A DNA stretch of 64,000 nt from Larkinella bovis (GCF_042655385.1 NZ_JBHSMA010000006.1:186001-250000), one strand, 5' to 3'; positions 18,240 through 28,166 are shown, counted from the first letter of the stretch. A program made the numbers and translations. The notes: generated by a model not told the origin, from the sequence alone.

Positions 18240-20153
18240 ATGCAGACGGATTTACTGATACTCCTGATTCCGCTGTTGCCTTTAATCGGATTCATTATCA
18301 ACGGAATTGGGTTTCGGAAGGTACCCACCGGTCTGGTCGGAATGCTGGCCACCGCAGGCCCTTTAGCCGCTTTTGCCTGCGTCCTGCTCTTATTCAATAA
18401 TTTTACGGGGCCCGTTCGGACGGTTTTGTTCGACTGGATTACCGTCGGGCCTTTCAACATTCCCTTTGCGTTCCAGATCGATCAGCTTTCGCTGATTATG
18501 CTGCTGATCGTGACCGGCGTCGGCTCGCTGATCCATATTTATTCCATCGGCTACATGAAGCACGACGACGGGTACGGAAAGTTCATGGCTTTCCTGAACC
18601 TGTTTTTGTTTTTCATGCTCCTGCTGGTGATGGGCTCCAACTACGTCGTCATGTTCATCGGCTGGGAAGGCGTGGGACTGTGTTCGTACCTGCTGATCGG
18701 TTTCTGGAATAAGAATACGAATTACAACAACGCGGCCCGGAAAGCCTTCGTCATGAACCGCATCGGAGACCTCGGTTTTCTGCTCGGGATTTTCATGATC
18801 ATGGGCGCGTTCGGTTCTGTCGAATACCATGATGTGTTCGAACAGGCCGCCGGTTTTCCGATCGGTGATCCTACGGTAGTGGCCATTACGCTGCTGCTGT
18901 TTGTGGGCGCGATGGGAAAATCCGCCCAGATTCCGCTGTATACCTGGCTGCCCGACGCCATGGCCGGGCCAACACCGGTTTCGGCCCTGATCCACGCGGC
19001 CACGATGGTGACCGCCGGCATTTACATGGTCGTTCGCTCGAATGTCCTGTACACGCTTTCTCCGGTTACGCTGGAAATTATGGGCGGTATTGCCATCGCC
19101 ACGGCCCTGCTGGCGGCTTCGATTGGTCTGGTCCAGAACGACATCAAGAAAGTGCTGGCCTATTCAACAGTGAGCCAGCTGGGGTATATGTTCCTGGGCT
19201 TGAGCGTGATGGGGTATACCTCCGGGATGTTCCACGTCATGACGCACGCGTTCTTCAAAGCCCTGCTGTTCCTCGGGGCCGGGAGCGTGATTCACGCCAT
19301 GGCCGACGAGCAGGATATCCGGAAAATGGGCGGTTTGCGCAAGTACCTGCCAGTTACGTACTGGACATTCCTGATTGCCACCATTGCCATTTCCGGGATT
19401 CCGCCCTTTGCCGGTTTCTTCTCGAAAGATGAGATTCTGATGCACGTCTACGAGCATAACAAACTGCTCTGGGTGCTGGGGGTCATTGGCTCGGCCATGA
19501 CGTCGTTCTACATGTTCCGCCTGCTGTTCCTGACCTTCTTCGGACGGTTCCGGGGGAGCGAACACACCCGCGAACACCTGCACGAATCGCCCGCGACCAT
19601 GACGATTCCGTTGCTGGTGCTGGCGGTTTTGTCGGTCATTGGCGGTTTTTTCAACGTTCCGGAAGCGCTGGGCGGCAATGCCCATCTGGCGGAGTTCCTA
19701 AGCCCGATTTTTGATTTATCCCGGAAAGTAAACCCGGCTGCGTTTGGCGAAACCCTGCTGACCCATAGCGAAGAATACATGCTGATGGGTATTTCATCGG
19801 GAGTTGCGATTCTGTCGCTGGTGGTCGCTTACGTCCTTTACATCCAGCGCGTGAGTTTGCCCGAAGCGGATACCGTCGAACGGCCGGTGGTTGCGAAAGT
19901 GCTGTACAACAAGTACTATATCGACGAACTGTACGATGCGATTATTGTGAAACCGATCCGGGGTCTGTCGGATGCGTTCTACAGTTTCGGTGAATTCATC
20001 ATCGACGGCATTGTGAATGTAACGGCCTGGGGCGTGAAGGAAACGTCGGGACAGTTACGCAAATTGCAGACAGGTTCCATCGGGTTCTACGTCTTCGCGA
20101 TGGTTGTCAGTATTGCCGCAATTTTGTGGTTGCGGTTTTTTATCCGGTTTTAG
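18240..20153 (+). CDS. nuoL: NADH-quinone oxidoreductase subunit L
   Basis: The largest antiporter-like proton-pumping subunit of complex I, placed at the far end of the membrane arm. At 637 residues it has the expected many helices plus the long C-terminal lateral helix region. Conserved motifs include NYVVMFIGWEGVGLCSYLLI, GKSAQIPLYTWLPDAM, PTPVSALIHAATMVTAG and LAYSTVSQLGYM, which carry the channel Lys and Glu residues. It sits in the operon between nuoK and nuoM. Confidence 0.97.
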   Translation: MQTDLLILLIPLLPLIGFIINGIGFRKVPTGLVGMLATAGPLAAFACVLLLFNNFTGPVRTVLFDWITVGPFNIPFAFQIDQLSLIMLLIVTGVGSLIHIYSIGYMKHDDGYGKFMAFLNLFLFFMLLLVMGSNYVVMFIGWEGVGLCSYLLIGFWNKNTNYNNAARKAFVMNRIGDLGFLLGIFMIMGAFGSVEYHDVFEQAAGFPIGDPTVVAITLLLFVGAMGKSAQIPLYTWLPDAMAGPTPVSALIHAATMVTAGIYMVVRSNVLYTLSPVTLEIMGGIAIATALLAASIGLVQNDIKKVLAYSTVSQLGYMFLGLSVMGYTSGMFHVMTHAFFKALLFLGAGSVIHAMADEQDIRKMGGLRKYLPVTYWTFLIATIAISGIPPFAGFFSKDEILMHVYEHNKLLWVLGVIGSAMTSFYMFRLLFLTFFGRFRGSEHTREHLHESPATMTIPLLVLAVLSVIGGFFNVPEALGGNAHLAEFLSPIFDLSRKVNPAAFGETLLTHSEEYMLMGISSGVAILSLVVAYVLYIQRVSLPEADTVERPVVAKVLYNKYYIDELYDAIIVKPIRGLSDAFYSFGEFIIDGIVNVTAWGVKETSGQLRKLQTGSIGFYVFAMVVSIAAILWLRFFIRF

Positions 20154-20197
20154 TTAATGGGCGGATTGATCATCAATCACTTATTCTAAGTTTGTAG

Positions 20198-21652
20198 ATG
20201 CTTACACTTTCTATTCTGCTCTTCCCGATTCTGGCGGCTTTGCTGGTGCTGGCTATTGGAGGAAAACAGGCGAAACAAATTGCTTTTATCGGGGCGCTGG
20301 TCGAACTGGGTCTGTCGGGCTTTGCCTTCTTTAACTTTGTTCCCGACGCGACCTCGCAGTTCAGTTTTGATTATCCGTGGCTGGCAGGGGGCGGTATTCG
20401 TTTCAGTGCCGGGATCGACGGCGTTAGCCTGCTGCTGGTGGTGCTGACCGGTTTGCTGACGCCCCTGATCATTCTGTCGACCTTCCAGCGGACCTACGAC
20501 CGTCCGGCGGTTTTTTATTCCCTGATTCTGTTCATGCAGGCGGCTTTGATGGGCGTTTTCACCGCACGGGACGCGTTTTTGTTCTACCTGTTTTTCGAAG
20601 CAGCCCTGATTCCCATTTACTTCCTGGCGGCTTCGTGGGGGGGCGATAACCGGATTGCGGTGACGTTCAAGTTTTTCCTGTACACCATCTTCGGCAGTTT
20701 GTTCATGCTGGTGGCGCTGGTGTATCTGTATTTCAAAACGTCCCCCGCAACGGGCCTGCATTCGGCGGCCATTGTCGATCTCTATAACCTGAACCTTAGT
20801 TCAACCGAACAGACCTGGATTTTCTGGGCTTTTTTCGTGGCTTTTGCCATCAAAATGCCGGTTTTCCCTTTCCATACCTGGCAACCTGACACCTACGTGG
20901 AATCGCCCACCCCGGCCACCATGCTGCTGGCCGGCATCATGCTGAAAATGGGGGTTTACGGCGTTATTCGCCTGTTGCTGCCCGTTGTTCCGCAGGGCGT
21001 TGATCAGTGGGGCACCACGGCGATCGTGCTGTCGGTCATCGGAATTGTCTACGGAGCCATCATTGCCATCCGGCAGCGGGACATCAAGCGGCTCATCGCC
21101 TACTCGTCCTTCTCGCACGTGGGATTGATGGCCGCGGGGGTTTTCTCGCAAACGTCGTACGGGATTCAGGGTGCGCTGGTGCAAATGCTGGCCCACGGGA
21201 TCAACGTCGTCGGTCTGTTCTTCGTCGCGGACATTATTCTGGCCCGCACCAACACGCGGCTGCTCGACCAATTGGGCGGTATTACGCGCTACACGCCGAA
21301 ATTGACGGTTTATTTCATGATTTTGCTGCTGGGGAGTGTGGCCCTGCCGCTGACCAACGGGTTTGTCGGGGAATTTCTGCTGCTGGCGGGTGTGTTCGAG
21401 CACCACAACATTCTGGGCGCCGTGGCTGGGCTGACCATCATTTTTGGGGCGGTTTATATGCTTCGGATGTTTCAGAAGACCATGTTTGGAAAAACCAGCG
21501 ATTTTACGACCGGTTTCAACGACGTTTCGGGCAGCGAAAGCTGGGTGTTCATTCCGCTTTGCGTGATGGTTTTCTGGATTGGTCTGGTGCCTAATTCGTT
21601 TCTAAAACTGACCGAACCGGCCGTTACAAATCTGTTGCAGTTTATAAAATAA
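20198..21652 (+). CDS. nuoM: NADH-quinone oxidoreductase subunit M
   Basis: Second antiporter-like proton-pumping subunit of complex I. The 484 residues show the NuoM motifs LFYLFFEAALIPIYFL, KMPVFPFHTWQPDTYVESPT and LIAYSSFSHVGLM. The conserved Glu in the FEA motif and the Lys residues of helices 7 and 8 are present. It begins 45 bp after nuoL. Confidence 0.97.
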   Translation: MLTLSILLFPILAALLVLAIGGKQAKQIAFIGALVELGLSGFAFFNFVPDATSQFSFDYPWLAGGGIRFSAGIDGVSLLLVVLTGLLTPLIILSTFQRTYDRPAVFYSLILFMQAALMGVFTARDAFLFYLFFEAALIPIYFLAASWGGDNRIAVTFKFFLYTIFGSLFMLVALVYLYFKTSPATGLHSAAIVDLYNLNLSSTEQTWIFWAFFVAFAIKMPVFPFHTWQPDTYVESPTPATMLLAGIMLKMGVYGVIRLLLPVVPQGVDQWGTTAIVLSVIGIVYGAIIAIRQRDIKRLIAYSSFSHVGLMAAGVFSQTSYGIQGALVQMLAHGINVVGLFFVADIILARTNTRLLDQLGGITRYTPKLTVYFMILLLGSVALPLTNGFVGEFLLLAGVFEHHNILGAVAGLTIIFGAVYMLRMFQKTMFGKTSDFTTGFNDVSGSESWVFIPLCVMVFWIGLVPNSFLKLTEPAVTNLLQFIK

Positions 21653-21656
21653 ACCA

Positions 21657-21719
21657 GTTTGAGGTTTAAGAGAACCGAAAAGAGACGAAACGGTACCCCT
21701 TAAACCTGATTCCTCAAAC
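21657..21719. repeat. Imperfect palindromic element in the nuoM-nuoN spacer
   Basis: GTTTGAGG (21657-21664) pairs with CCTCAAAC (21712-21719), and AGGTTTAAG (21662-21670) pairs with CTTAAACCT (21699-21707). The centre is purine-rich (AACCGAAAAGAGACGAAACG). It fills nearly the whole spacer and resembles the other palindromic elements in position and size, though its tandem rhythm is weak. Confidence 0.65.
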
Positions 21720-21729
21720 GAGAAACTAT

Positions 21730-23121
21730 ATGCTTTCGATTATCCTCCTGTCTGTCTTTGGAATCGTCCTCCTGTATCTGGGCTTTCTGAAATCCCGGGC
21801 GGTTCTATTACCGGCAACCTTGCTGTCTATCCTCATTGCGCTGGGAGCCGGTTTTACGGAGTGGAACAAATCGTACCTCTATTTTGGCGATATGTTGCTG
21901 ATGAGTAATACCGCCATTCTTTTCACGGGCATCGTCCTGATTTCGGCCTTCATGGTTGTGGCACTCTCGGGTGATTTTCTGGATGATGAAGATGCACAAC
22001 CGGCTGAATACTACGGTATTCTGCTCTTCTCGATTGTCGGCGCGATCATGATGATTGCGTACGAAAACCTGATCATGTTGTTTGTCGGGGTCGAAATTCT
22101 GTCGGTTTCCATGTACATCCTGACGGGCAGTGACAAGCGGAATCTGCGTTCCAACGAAGCCGCCCTGAAGTACCTGCTGATGGGGTCGTTTGCCACCGGC
22201 ATTATGCTTTTTGGAATGGCCCTGCTCTACGGAGCAACCGGTTCTTTTACGCTAACCGATATTCAGGGATATATTAGTCTGGCGCAGGGGCGTCCTTCCC
22301 TGTTGCTTTATATGGGGGTCTTGCTGGTGCTGGTGGGTATGTTGTTCAAGGTTTCGGCGGCTCCTTTTCATTTCTGGACGCCCGATGTATACGAAGGGGC
22401 ACCCACGCTGTTTACGGCGTTCATGTCGACGGTGGTGAAAACCGCCGGTTTTGCGGCCCTGCTCCAGTTGCTGTCGGTTTCGTTTAGCGCGATCATCGGT
22501 TTCTGGTGGATCATCCTGGCGGTCATTACGGTGCTGACGCTCTTGATTGGTAACCTGACAGCGGCTTACCAGAACAGTTTTAAACGCATGATGGCCTACT
22601 CCAGCATCTCGCACGCGGGCTATCTGCTCATTGGTCTGGCCGCGCTGGGCCAGCAGTCGAAACAGGCGCTGGTTTTCTATTCGCTGGCTTATTCCGTGGC
22701 CACCATTGCGGCCTTCGGTATTCTGCTGGTGGTGGCCAAACAGCGCTCCGTGGATGGCCGCCCGGACGATAGCTACACGGCCTTTAACGGATTATCGCGT
22801 CAGAATCCGTTACTTGCCTTCATTCTGGCCGTCTCAATGTTATCACTGGCCGGTATTCCGCTGACAGCCGGTTTTTGGGGCAAATTCATGGTTTTCTCGG
22901 CGGCTGTCGATAAAGGCATGGTCTGGATTCTGATTCTGGCAGTTTTGATGTCAGCGGTAGGGATTTACTATTACTTCCGGGTGGTGATTGCCATGTATTT
23001 CCGGGAAGGCTCGGCAACCCGGATTCAGGTGGCACCGTTTTACCGGTTTGTGCTGATTGCGGCCACGGTTTTAACGATTGTTCTGGGCCTGGTACCCGGT
23101 TTGTTTCAGGGCTTGATGTAG
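21730..23121 (+). CDS. nuoN: NADH-quinone oxidoreductase subunit N
   Basis: Third antiporter-like proton-pumping subunit of complex I. The 463 residues include IMLFVGVEILSVSMYIL, KVSAAPFHFWTPDVYEGAPT and MMAYSSISHAGYLLIG, with the conserved Glu and Lys residues of this family. It is the last gene of nuoKLMN, and no clear terminator follows. Confidence 0.97.
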   Translation: MLSIILLSVFGIVLLYLGFLKSRAVLLPATLLSILIALGAGFTEWNKSYLYFGDMLLMSNTAILFTGIVLISAFMVVALSGDFLDDEDAQPAEYYGILLFSIVGAIMMIAYENLIMLFVGVEILSVSMYILTGSDKRNLRSNEAALKYLLMGSFATGIMLFGMALLYGATGSFTLTDIQGYISLAQGRPSLLLYMGVLLVLVGMLFKVSAAPFHFWTPDVYEGAPTLFTAFMSTVVKTAGFAALLQLLSVSFSAIIGFWWIILAVITVLTLLIGNLTAAYQNSFKRMMAYSSISHAGYLLIGLAALGQQSKQALVFYSLAYSVATIAAFGILLVVAKQRSVDGRPDDSYTAFNGLSRQNPLLAFILAVSMLSLAGIPLTAGFWGKFMVFSAAVDKGMVWILILAVLMSAVGIYYYFRVVIAMYFREGSATRIQVAPFYRFVLIAATVLTIVLGLVPGLFQGLM

Positions 23122-23181
23122 TCCTTTAGGCCGTAGGCTCATAAACCACTGGTGAATAAGGGGATAAAAGACGCAGTTATT

Positions 23182-23189
23182 TACCTTTG
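23182..23189 (+). promoter_or_regulatory. -7 box before the GtrA-like gene
   Basis: TACCTTTG matches TAnnTTTG exactly and lies 31 nt before the proposed GTG start at 23221. This argues that the gene has its own promoter after nuoN. Confidence 0.5.
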
Positions 23190-23220
23190 ATTTTTCAGAT
23201 AACCAAACTCCCTGCGTCAG

Positions 23221-23724
23221 GTGATCAGTGTGAATAGCAGCGAACCGAAAACGAAAGAAGTAAAAAGCGAAAAGGAGGTAAAAAGCTTCTTTACATTCTT
23301 TTTAACGGCACTTTTGGGGGCTACGGTGAACTTTATTTCACAAATTATTTACCGAAAATTCTTCAATTTCGATACCAGCGTCTTACTGGGTTACCTCACC
23401 GCAACCGTGGTGAGTTTCATGCCAACAAAAAACTATGCCTTTTCGGCCAAAGCAACCGGCAATACCGGCCGCGAAATGGTAAAGTTTCTGGCCATTGCGC
23501 TGGTGGCCTGGGGCGTACAAGTGGGCGTGGCGGTGGCGACGCTCCAATGGGTTGCCAATCCGCATTTCCCCACCGCGTCGTTGTTCTGGCGCGAAAAAAC
23601 CTCCCACGTGGTGGGTATGGGTTTTAGTTTTCTGGCGAATTATTTCGGTCACAAACTGCTGACCTTCCGCAGCACCGGCATGTATGAACGATTCTGGCCC
23701 CGGCCGAACCGAAGTACCGAATAA
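23221..23724 (+). CDS. GtrA-like small membrane protein
   Basis: A 167-residue protein with a charged N-terminal tail (about 22 residues, Lys/Glu-rich) and four predicted transmembrane helices. It resembles the GtrA/DPMS membrane-domain family (FFLTALLGATVNFISQIIYR, then VVSFMPTKNYAF and SFLANYFGHKLLTF). Family members help move lipid-linked sugars across the inner membrane. The start is GTG at 23221 or GTG at 23230. No glycosyltransferase gene is adjacent, so its substrate is unknown. Confidence 0.75.
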   Translation: MISVNSSEPKTKEVKSEKEVKSFFTFFLTALLGATVNFISQIIYRKFFNFDTSVLLGYLTATVVSFMPTKNYAFSAKATGNTGREMVKFLAIALVAWGVQVGVAVATLQWVANPHFPTASLFWREKTSHVVGMGFSFLANYFGHKLLTFRSTGMYERFWPRPNRSTE

Positions 23725-23789
23725 ATCCCATCCCGAATGTGAAATTTAGAAGTCTGCCCTATAATTTCTTAGTTGAAAGGTAGGATAGT

Positions 23790-23819
23790 ATTGTATTATT
23801 TGTTTTTGTGTTAAATTTG
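23790..23819 (+). promoter_or_regulatory. Promoter of the small lipoprotein gene
   Basis: TAAATTTG at 23812-23819 is an exact -7 box, 30 nt before the ATG. ATTG at 23790-23793, 18 bp upstream, is a near match to the -33 TTTG. Confidence 0.55.
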
Positions 23820-23849
23820 TCACTCAAACCTTAAACGCCCCGGAACAAA

Positions 23850-24038
23850 ATGAAAAAAGTATTCGCTCTTTTGTTTGTCGGCAGCATGCTGACGTTCGCT
23901 GCCTGCCAAAGCAAACCGAAAACAGAAGAAACTACCACGACTGACAGTACTTCGGTAATGTCAGCGGATAGCGCAACGGTTACCGACAGCACTACCGCTG
24001 CTCCGGCCGACAGCGCAGCTGCTGATACCACGAAGTAA
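23850..24038 (+). CDS. Small Thr/Ser/Asp-rich lipoprotein
   Basis: This 62-residue protein has a lipoprotein signal peptide with lipobox TFAAC (Cys at residue 20). The rest is a low-complexity tail of Thr, Ser, Ala and Asp with no predicted fold. Such short lipoproteins are common in Bacteroidota and their function is unknown. The reading frame is supported by its own promoter, ATG, lipobox and a downstream intrinsic terminator, which together form a complete single-gene unit. Confidence 0.8.
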   Translation: MKKVFALLFVGSMLTFAACQSKPKTEETTTTDSTSVMSADSATVTDSTTAAPADSAAADTTK

Positions 24039-24060
24039 TCAGATACGCTGAAACTGACGA

Positions 24061-24092
24061 AAAAGCCCTATCTTTATGATAGGGCTTTTTTT
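24061..24092 (+). terminator. Intrinsic terminator after the small lipoprotein gene
   Basis: AAAAGCCCTATC (24061-24072) pairs with GATAGGGCTTTT (24078-24089), followed by a run of seven T residues. It lies 22 bp after the stop codon and ends 17 bp before the sprT-like start. Confidence 0.88.
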
Positions 24093-24109
24093 GTTTGCTG
24101 ACTCAGAGA

Positions 24110-24712
24110 ATGGATGTACGTCAAATGTTTGAAAAACACCTGCCGGAACCGGCTGTTGCGTATTGCTATGATTTGTGGAAAACCCATTCTTTTACGTTTC
24201 TGATTTCGCGCCCCCGGCATACCAAACTGGGGGATTTTCGGGCCGAACCGGGCAAAGGCTTTACCATTACTGTCAACAACGACCTGAATCCGTGCGCCTT
24301 TCTGATTACTTATCTGCACGAAGTGGCTCACCTGCTGGTGTACCAGCAAAGTCGCTGGTTTGGGCGACCACATGGCCCGGCCTGGAAAAAAGCCTTCCGG
24401 ACCGTCATGCAGCCCGTCTTGTACGAAGCGGTTTTTCCCGCGTCGGTATTGGCTCCGCTGAAAGATTACCTGAAAAATCCGGCGGCATCGACGGGCGCAC
24501 ACCCGGCCCTGACCCGTGCATTACGCCAGCTGGACGAACAACCGGCCGGGAAACGGCTACTGATTGAAATGCCGGAAGGCGAAACGTTCCGGTTTTTGCA
24601 GAAAGAATACATCCGGGGCATGAAACGACGGACCCGCGTCGTTTGTACAGAGAAAACTACAGGCTTGAAAGTGTCGATCTGGGCGCATGTTTGGGTGGAA
24701 AAAGAGGAATAA
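24110..24712 (+). CDS. SprT-like zinc metalloprotease-domain protein
   Basis: A 200-residue cytosolic protein with a SprT-like domain. The zinc motif HEVAH (in TYLHEVAHLLVYQ) is followed by HGPAWKKAF, which supplies the third ligand His. SprT/Spartan relatives act on DNA-protein crosslinks in eukaryotes, but bacterial roles are not settled. The ATG at 24110 is preferred over a frame from 24095 because the latter starts beside the upstream terminator. Its last 26 nt overlap the start of porU, so the two genes are likely translated together. Confidence 0.82.
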   Translation: MDVRQMFEKHLPEPAVAYCYDLWKTHSFTFLISRPRHTKLGDFRAEPGKGFTITVNNDLNPCAFLITYLHEVAHLLVYQQSRWFGRPHGPAWKKAFRTVMQPVLYEAVFPASVLAPLKDYLKNPAASTGAHPALTRALRQLDEQPAGKRLLIEMPEGETFRFLQKEYIRGMKRRTRVVCTEKTTGLKVSIWAHVWVEKEE

Positions 24713-27700
24713 ATTCGGATGGGTCATCTGCCTGATGCTAATCGGATGGGGCCTGACCGTACGGGCGCAACCGTCGGTGTTGGCGGAAGGCAGGTGGGTG
24801 AAAATCGGACTGACAAAAACCGGTATTTACAAGCTGGATGCGGCTTTTTTCACTAAGGCGGGCCTCAATGCGGCCACCCTCGATCCCCGGACAATCCGGC
24901 TGTTTGGCAACGGGGGCGCTCCACTGCCACAGGCCAACCAGAAAAACCGCCCACGTGACCTGACCGAGAATGCGATTTGGGTAACCGGCGAAACCGATGG
25001 CCGCTTCGATGCGGGCGATGCGGTTTATTTCTTCGCCGAAAGTCCGCACCCGGTTTCGTACGATTCGACCACCCGCCGATTGACCAACCGGATTAATCCG
25101 TATACCGATACCACCTATTATTTTCTGACCATTGGGCAAAAAACCGGCAAGCGCATTGCTCCCCAGCCGCCGGTTCCGGCGTCGGGCACGGTCATCACCG
25201 AATTTGACGATTACGCCTATTACAAACCGGCCGGCGAAATGATCAATCCGATTCGGTCGGGCCGGGAGTGGCTGGAATACCTCGGTGCCGGTACGGAAAA
25301 AGTGATTTCGTTCAATCTGCCGGGGGTGGTGGCCGGTTCGACGGCCTTTGTGACGTCCGAGGTGGTCGGCCGGGCGCTGGTGAACACCCAGTTTCAGTTG
25401 AAGTGGGGAACACAAACCATCGGAACGCAACCGATTGAAAGCGTAACGGACTACACCTACGACCGGAAGGGCCGACTGAACAGCCAGACGTTTACCGTAA
25501 AACCGGCTTCCGTTGAAAGCCCCGTTCGGCTGTCGCTGACGTACGATAAAACCGGACAGGGTTACCTGCAGGCGCTGGCGCTTCAAACCCGCCGGACGCT
25601 CCGGCAGTACGGCGAACCCTTGCTGTTCCGTTCGCTGGACGCTGCCCGGTACGCGACGGTTCGGTACGTTATTCAGCAGGCCACCGCTTCGATGCAGGTG
25701 TGGGACGTAACCAACCGCCCGACGCCCGTACAGATGGCGGTCACGGTTAATGACCGGCAGGAAGGAAGCGTGGCAGCCGAAGGAAACCGTCTGCGTGAAT
25801 ACGTCGTTTTTTCGCCGGAACAGGCCCTGACGCCCGAAACCGTTACCGCCATTGGGAATCAGAATCTACACGCGAGTGCCACGCCCGACTTACTGATTGT
25901 GACCTCCGCGCCCTGGCGATCCGAAGCCGAGCGGCTGGCGGAGTTTCGCCGGAAAACCGATGGACTAGCGGTTTTGGTCGCCAGTTCGCAGGAAGTGTAT
26001 AATGAATTTGCCTCCGGACAGCCCGATCCGACGGCTATACGGGACCTGTCCCGGTTTTTGAATACCCAGACACCCGGGAAACTGAAATACCTGCTGCTGC
26101 TGGGTGATGCGACCTTCGATTATAAAAACTATGGCAAGTTGCTGACACCCGCCCAACTGGCCGCCACGCTGCCCACCTACGAAAGCCGGGAATCGCTGCA
26201 TCCGGTATTGAGTTACAGTTCCGACGATTATTTTGGTTTTCTGGAAACCGCTGAGGGCGAATGGGTGGAGGATTTTTCGGGCGATCATACGCTGGATATC
26301 GGCGTCGGCCGCTTGCCGGTGAAGTCGGTGGCCGAAGCCCGCACGATGGTCGATAAACTGATCCGGTATTCGACAACGGGCACCCTGCCCGGCGACTGGC
26401 AGACCAAAATAGCGTTTGTCGCCGACGATGGCGACCGGGATTTTCCGAACATTCACCAGACCGATGCCGATAAACTGGCCCAGCTTATTTCGGGATTACG
26501 CCCACCGTTTCGGGCCGAAAAACTCTACCTGGACAGTTTTGTGCAGGAGCCGAGCGCCAGCGGTCAGAAAGCGCCGGTTGTTAATCAGGCTATTACGAAG
26601 GCGTTGAACGACGGACGTCTGATTGTCAATTATACCGGTCACGGTGGCGAGTCGGGCTGGGCGGAAGAGCAGATTGTCACCTTGCAGGATATTCTGGGCT
26701 GGACCAACCAGCGGTTGCCGGTTTTTGTCACGGCGACCTGCCAGTTTGGGCGCTACGATGATCCGGGGCTGACGTCCGGGGCCGAAATTGCGCTCCTCAA
26801 TCCGAAAGGGGGCGGTATTGCGTTGCTGACCACGGCGCGCCCGGTTTATGCCAGTACCAACTATTTGCTGAATAACGCGTTTTACCAGGCGCTGGCCGAA
26901 CAGACCGCCGAATCGGCGCCCCGGCTGGGCGATCTGATCCGGCTGACGAAAAACAATAGCCTGAGTGGCAGCCTGAACCGCAACTTTACCTTGCTGGGCG
27001 ATCCGTCGATGCAGCTGGCGTTCCCGTCGGCCAAAGCGATGTTGACCCGTATCAATGGAAAAACCGCCGGCGACAAACCGGATACGCTCCGGGCGCTGGA
27101 AACCGTCCGGCTGGAAGGTGAAATTCAGCAGCAGGGATTGTTGCTGCATCCATTTAATGGACAAGTAAAAATAACAATCTTCGATAAGGCGGACACCTTG
27201 GCAACCAACGGAACGGAGTACAGCCCGCCGATGCGTTATACGGAATACCGGAATCCGTTGTATACCGGAAAAGCCCAGGTGCAGAACGGGAAATTTGTGT
27301 GCCAGTTTGTGATGCCCAAGGATCTGGACTATCGGATTGGGGCGGGAAAAATCTATCTTTATGCCGTTCGGGCGGATAGTCTGGTGGAAGCCGCCGGAAG
27401 TTATAACAATTTATTAATCGGTACTAGCGTGCCGAATCCGGTCGCGGATACCACCCCCCCGACGATTCGGCTGTTCATCAATGATACCACGTTTGTGAAC
27501 GGTGGAACGGTTTTGGGACCCGTTACGACCCTGATTGCCAAATTAAAAGACGAAAATGGCATCAATATTGCCCGGAATGGTATTGGACACGAACTAACCG
27601 TCCAGTTAAACAGCGATCCGGCGGTGGTCGTGAACGAGTATTTCACGCCGGATCTCAATACCTACCGTAGCGGAACGGTGCAGTTTATGTGGGAGAATTT

Positions 27701-28109
27701 GAAACCGGGGGCGTATACCGTAAAGCTAAAAGCGTGGGATGTTTACAATAATCCGGCGGAAACGACGTTGAATTTTGTAGTTTCCGAGCAACCGGCCCTG
27801 GTTATTCAGTCGGTTGAGATAACACCCAACCCATTTCAGGAACAAGCCAACTTCCGGGTTCAGCACAATCGCCCGGGCGACGAGTTGGAAGCCACACTAA
27901 TGATAGCTGATTTGAGCGGCCGAATTTTGAACGAACGAGTTTATCCGTGTCTCCGTTGCGAAACGCTGCTGACCGGCCTGAGCTGGAACGGAACCATGGC
28001 CAGCGGAGCGGCCGTCTCGCACGGAATGTATATATACCGGCTTATACTGCGGTCAAAATCGGACGGATCTGTGGTAATGCAGTCGGGCAAGTTACTCTAT
28101 GTTAGATAG
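24687..28109 (+). CDS. porU: Type IX secretion system sortase PorU (gingipain-like C25 peptidase)
   Basis: PorU sits on the cell surface, removes the C-terminal signal domain of type IX secretion cargo and attaches the cargo to lipopolysaccharide. This 1140-residue protein has a signal peptide (cleavage after VRAQ), a long N-terminal beta region, and a C25 cysteine peptidase domain with His652 in NYTGHGGESGW and Cys685 in VTATCQFGRYDDP. The C terminus carries a Por-type sorting-domain-like region (PNPFQEQANFRV, then LSWNGTMASGAAVSHGMYIY). It overlaps the sprT-like gene by 26 nt and lies 115 bp before porV. Confidence 0.95.
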   Translation: MFGWKKRNKFGWVICLMLIGWGLTVRAQPSVLAEGRWVKIGLTKTGIYKLDAAFFTKAGLNAATLDPRTIRLFGNGGAPLPQANQKNRPRDLTENAIWVTGETDGRFDAGDAVYFFAESPHPVSYDSTTRRLTNRINPYTDTTYYFLTIGQKTGKRIAPQPPVPASGTVITEFDDYAYYKPAGEMINPIRSGREWLEYLGAGTEKVISFNLPGVVAGSTAFVTSEVVGRALVNTQFQLKWGTQTIGTQPIESVTDYTYDRKGRLNSQTFTVKPASVESPVRLSLTYDKTGQGYLQALALQTRRTLRQYGEPLLFRSLDAARYATVRYVIQQATASMQVWDVTNRPTPVQMAVTVNDRQEGSVAAEGNRLREYVVFSPEQALTPETVTAIGNQNLHASATPDLLIVTSAPWRSEAERLAEFRRKTDGLAVLVASSQEVYNEFASGQPDPTAIRDLSRFLNTQTPGKLKYLLLLGDATFDYKNYGKLLTPAQLAATLPTYESRESLHPVLSYSSDDYFGFLETAEGEWVEDFSGDHTLDIGVGRLPVKSVAEARTMVDKLIRYSTTGTLPGDWQTKIAFVADDGDRDFPNIHQTDADKLAQLISGLRPPFRAEKLYLDSFVQEPSASGQKAPVVNQAITKALNDGRLIVNYTGHGGESGWAEEQIVTLQDILGWTNQRLPVFVTATCQFGRYDDPGLTSGAEIALLNPKGGGIALLTTARPVYASTNYLLNNAFYQALAEQTAESAPRLGDLIRLTKNNSLSGSLNRNFTLLGDPSMQLAFPSAKAMLTRINGKTAGDKPDTLRALETVRLEGEIQQQGLLLHPFNGQVKITIFDKADTLATNGTEYSPPMRYTEYRNPLYTGKAQVQNGKFVCQFVMPKDLDYRIGAGKIYLYAVRADSLVEAAGSYNNLLIGTSVPNPVADTTPPTIRLFINDTTFVNGGTVLGPVTTLIAKLKDENGINIARNGIGHELTVQLNSDPAVVVNEYFTPDLNTYRSGTVQFMWENLKPGAYTVKLKAWDVYNNPAETTLNFVVSEQPALVIQSVEITPNPFQEQANFRVQHNRPGDELEATLMIADLSGRILNERVYPCLRCETLLTGLSWNGTMASGAAVSHGMYIYRLILRSKSDGSVVMQSGKLLYVR

Positions 28110-28134
28110 TTATATAAATATATTCCAAACGACC

Positions 28135-28166
28135 TTTTATATTCTCTTTTAAACATTGTACCTTTG
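28135..28166 (+). promoter_or_regulatory. Promoter of porV
   Basis: TACCTTTG at 28159-28166 is an exact -7 box. TTTT at 28135-28138, 20 bp upstream, is a one-mismatch -33 box. Transcription would start near 28173, about 52 nt before the porV ATG, allowing porV to be made separately from porU. Confidence 0.6.
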
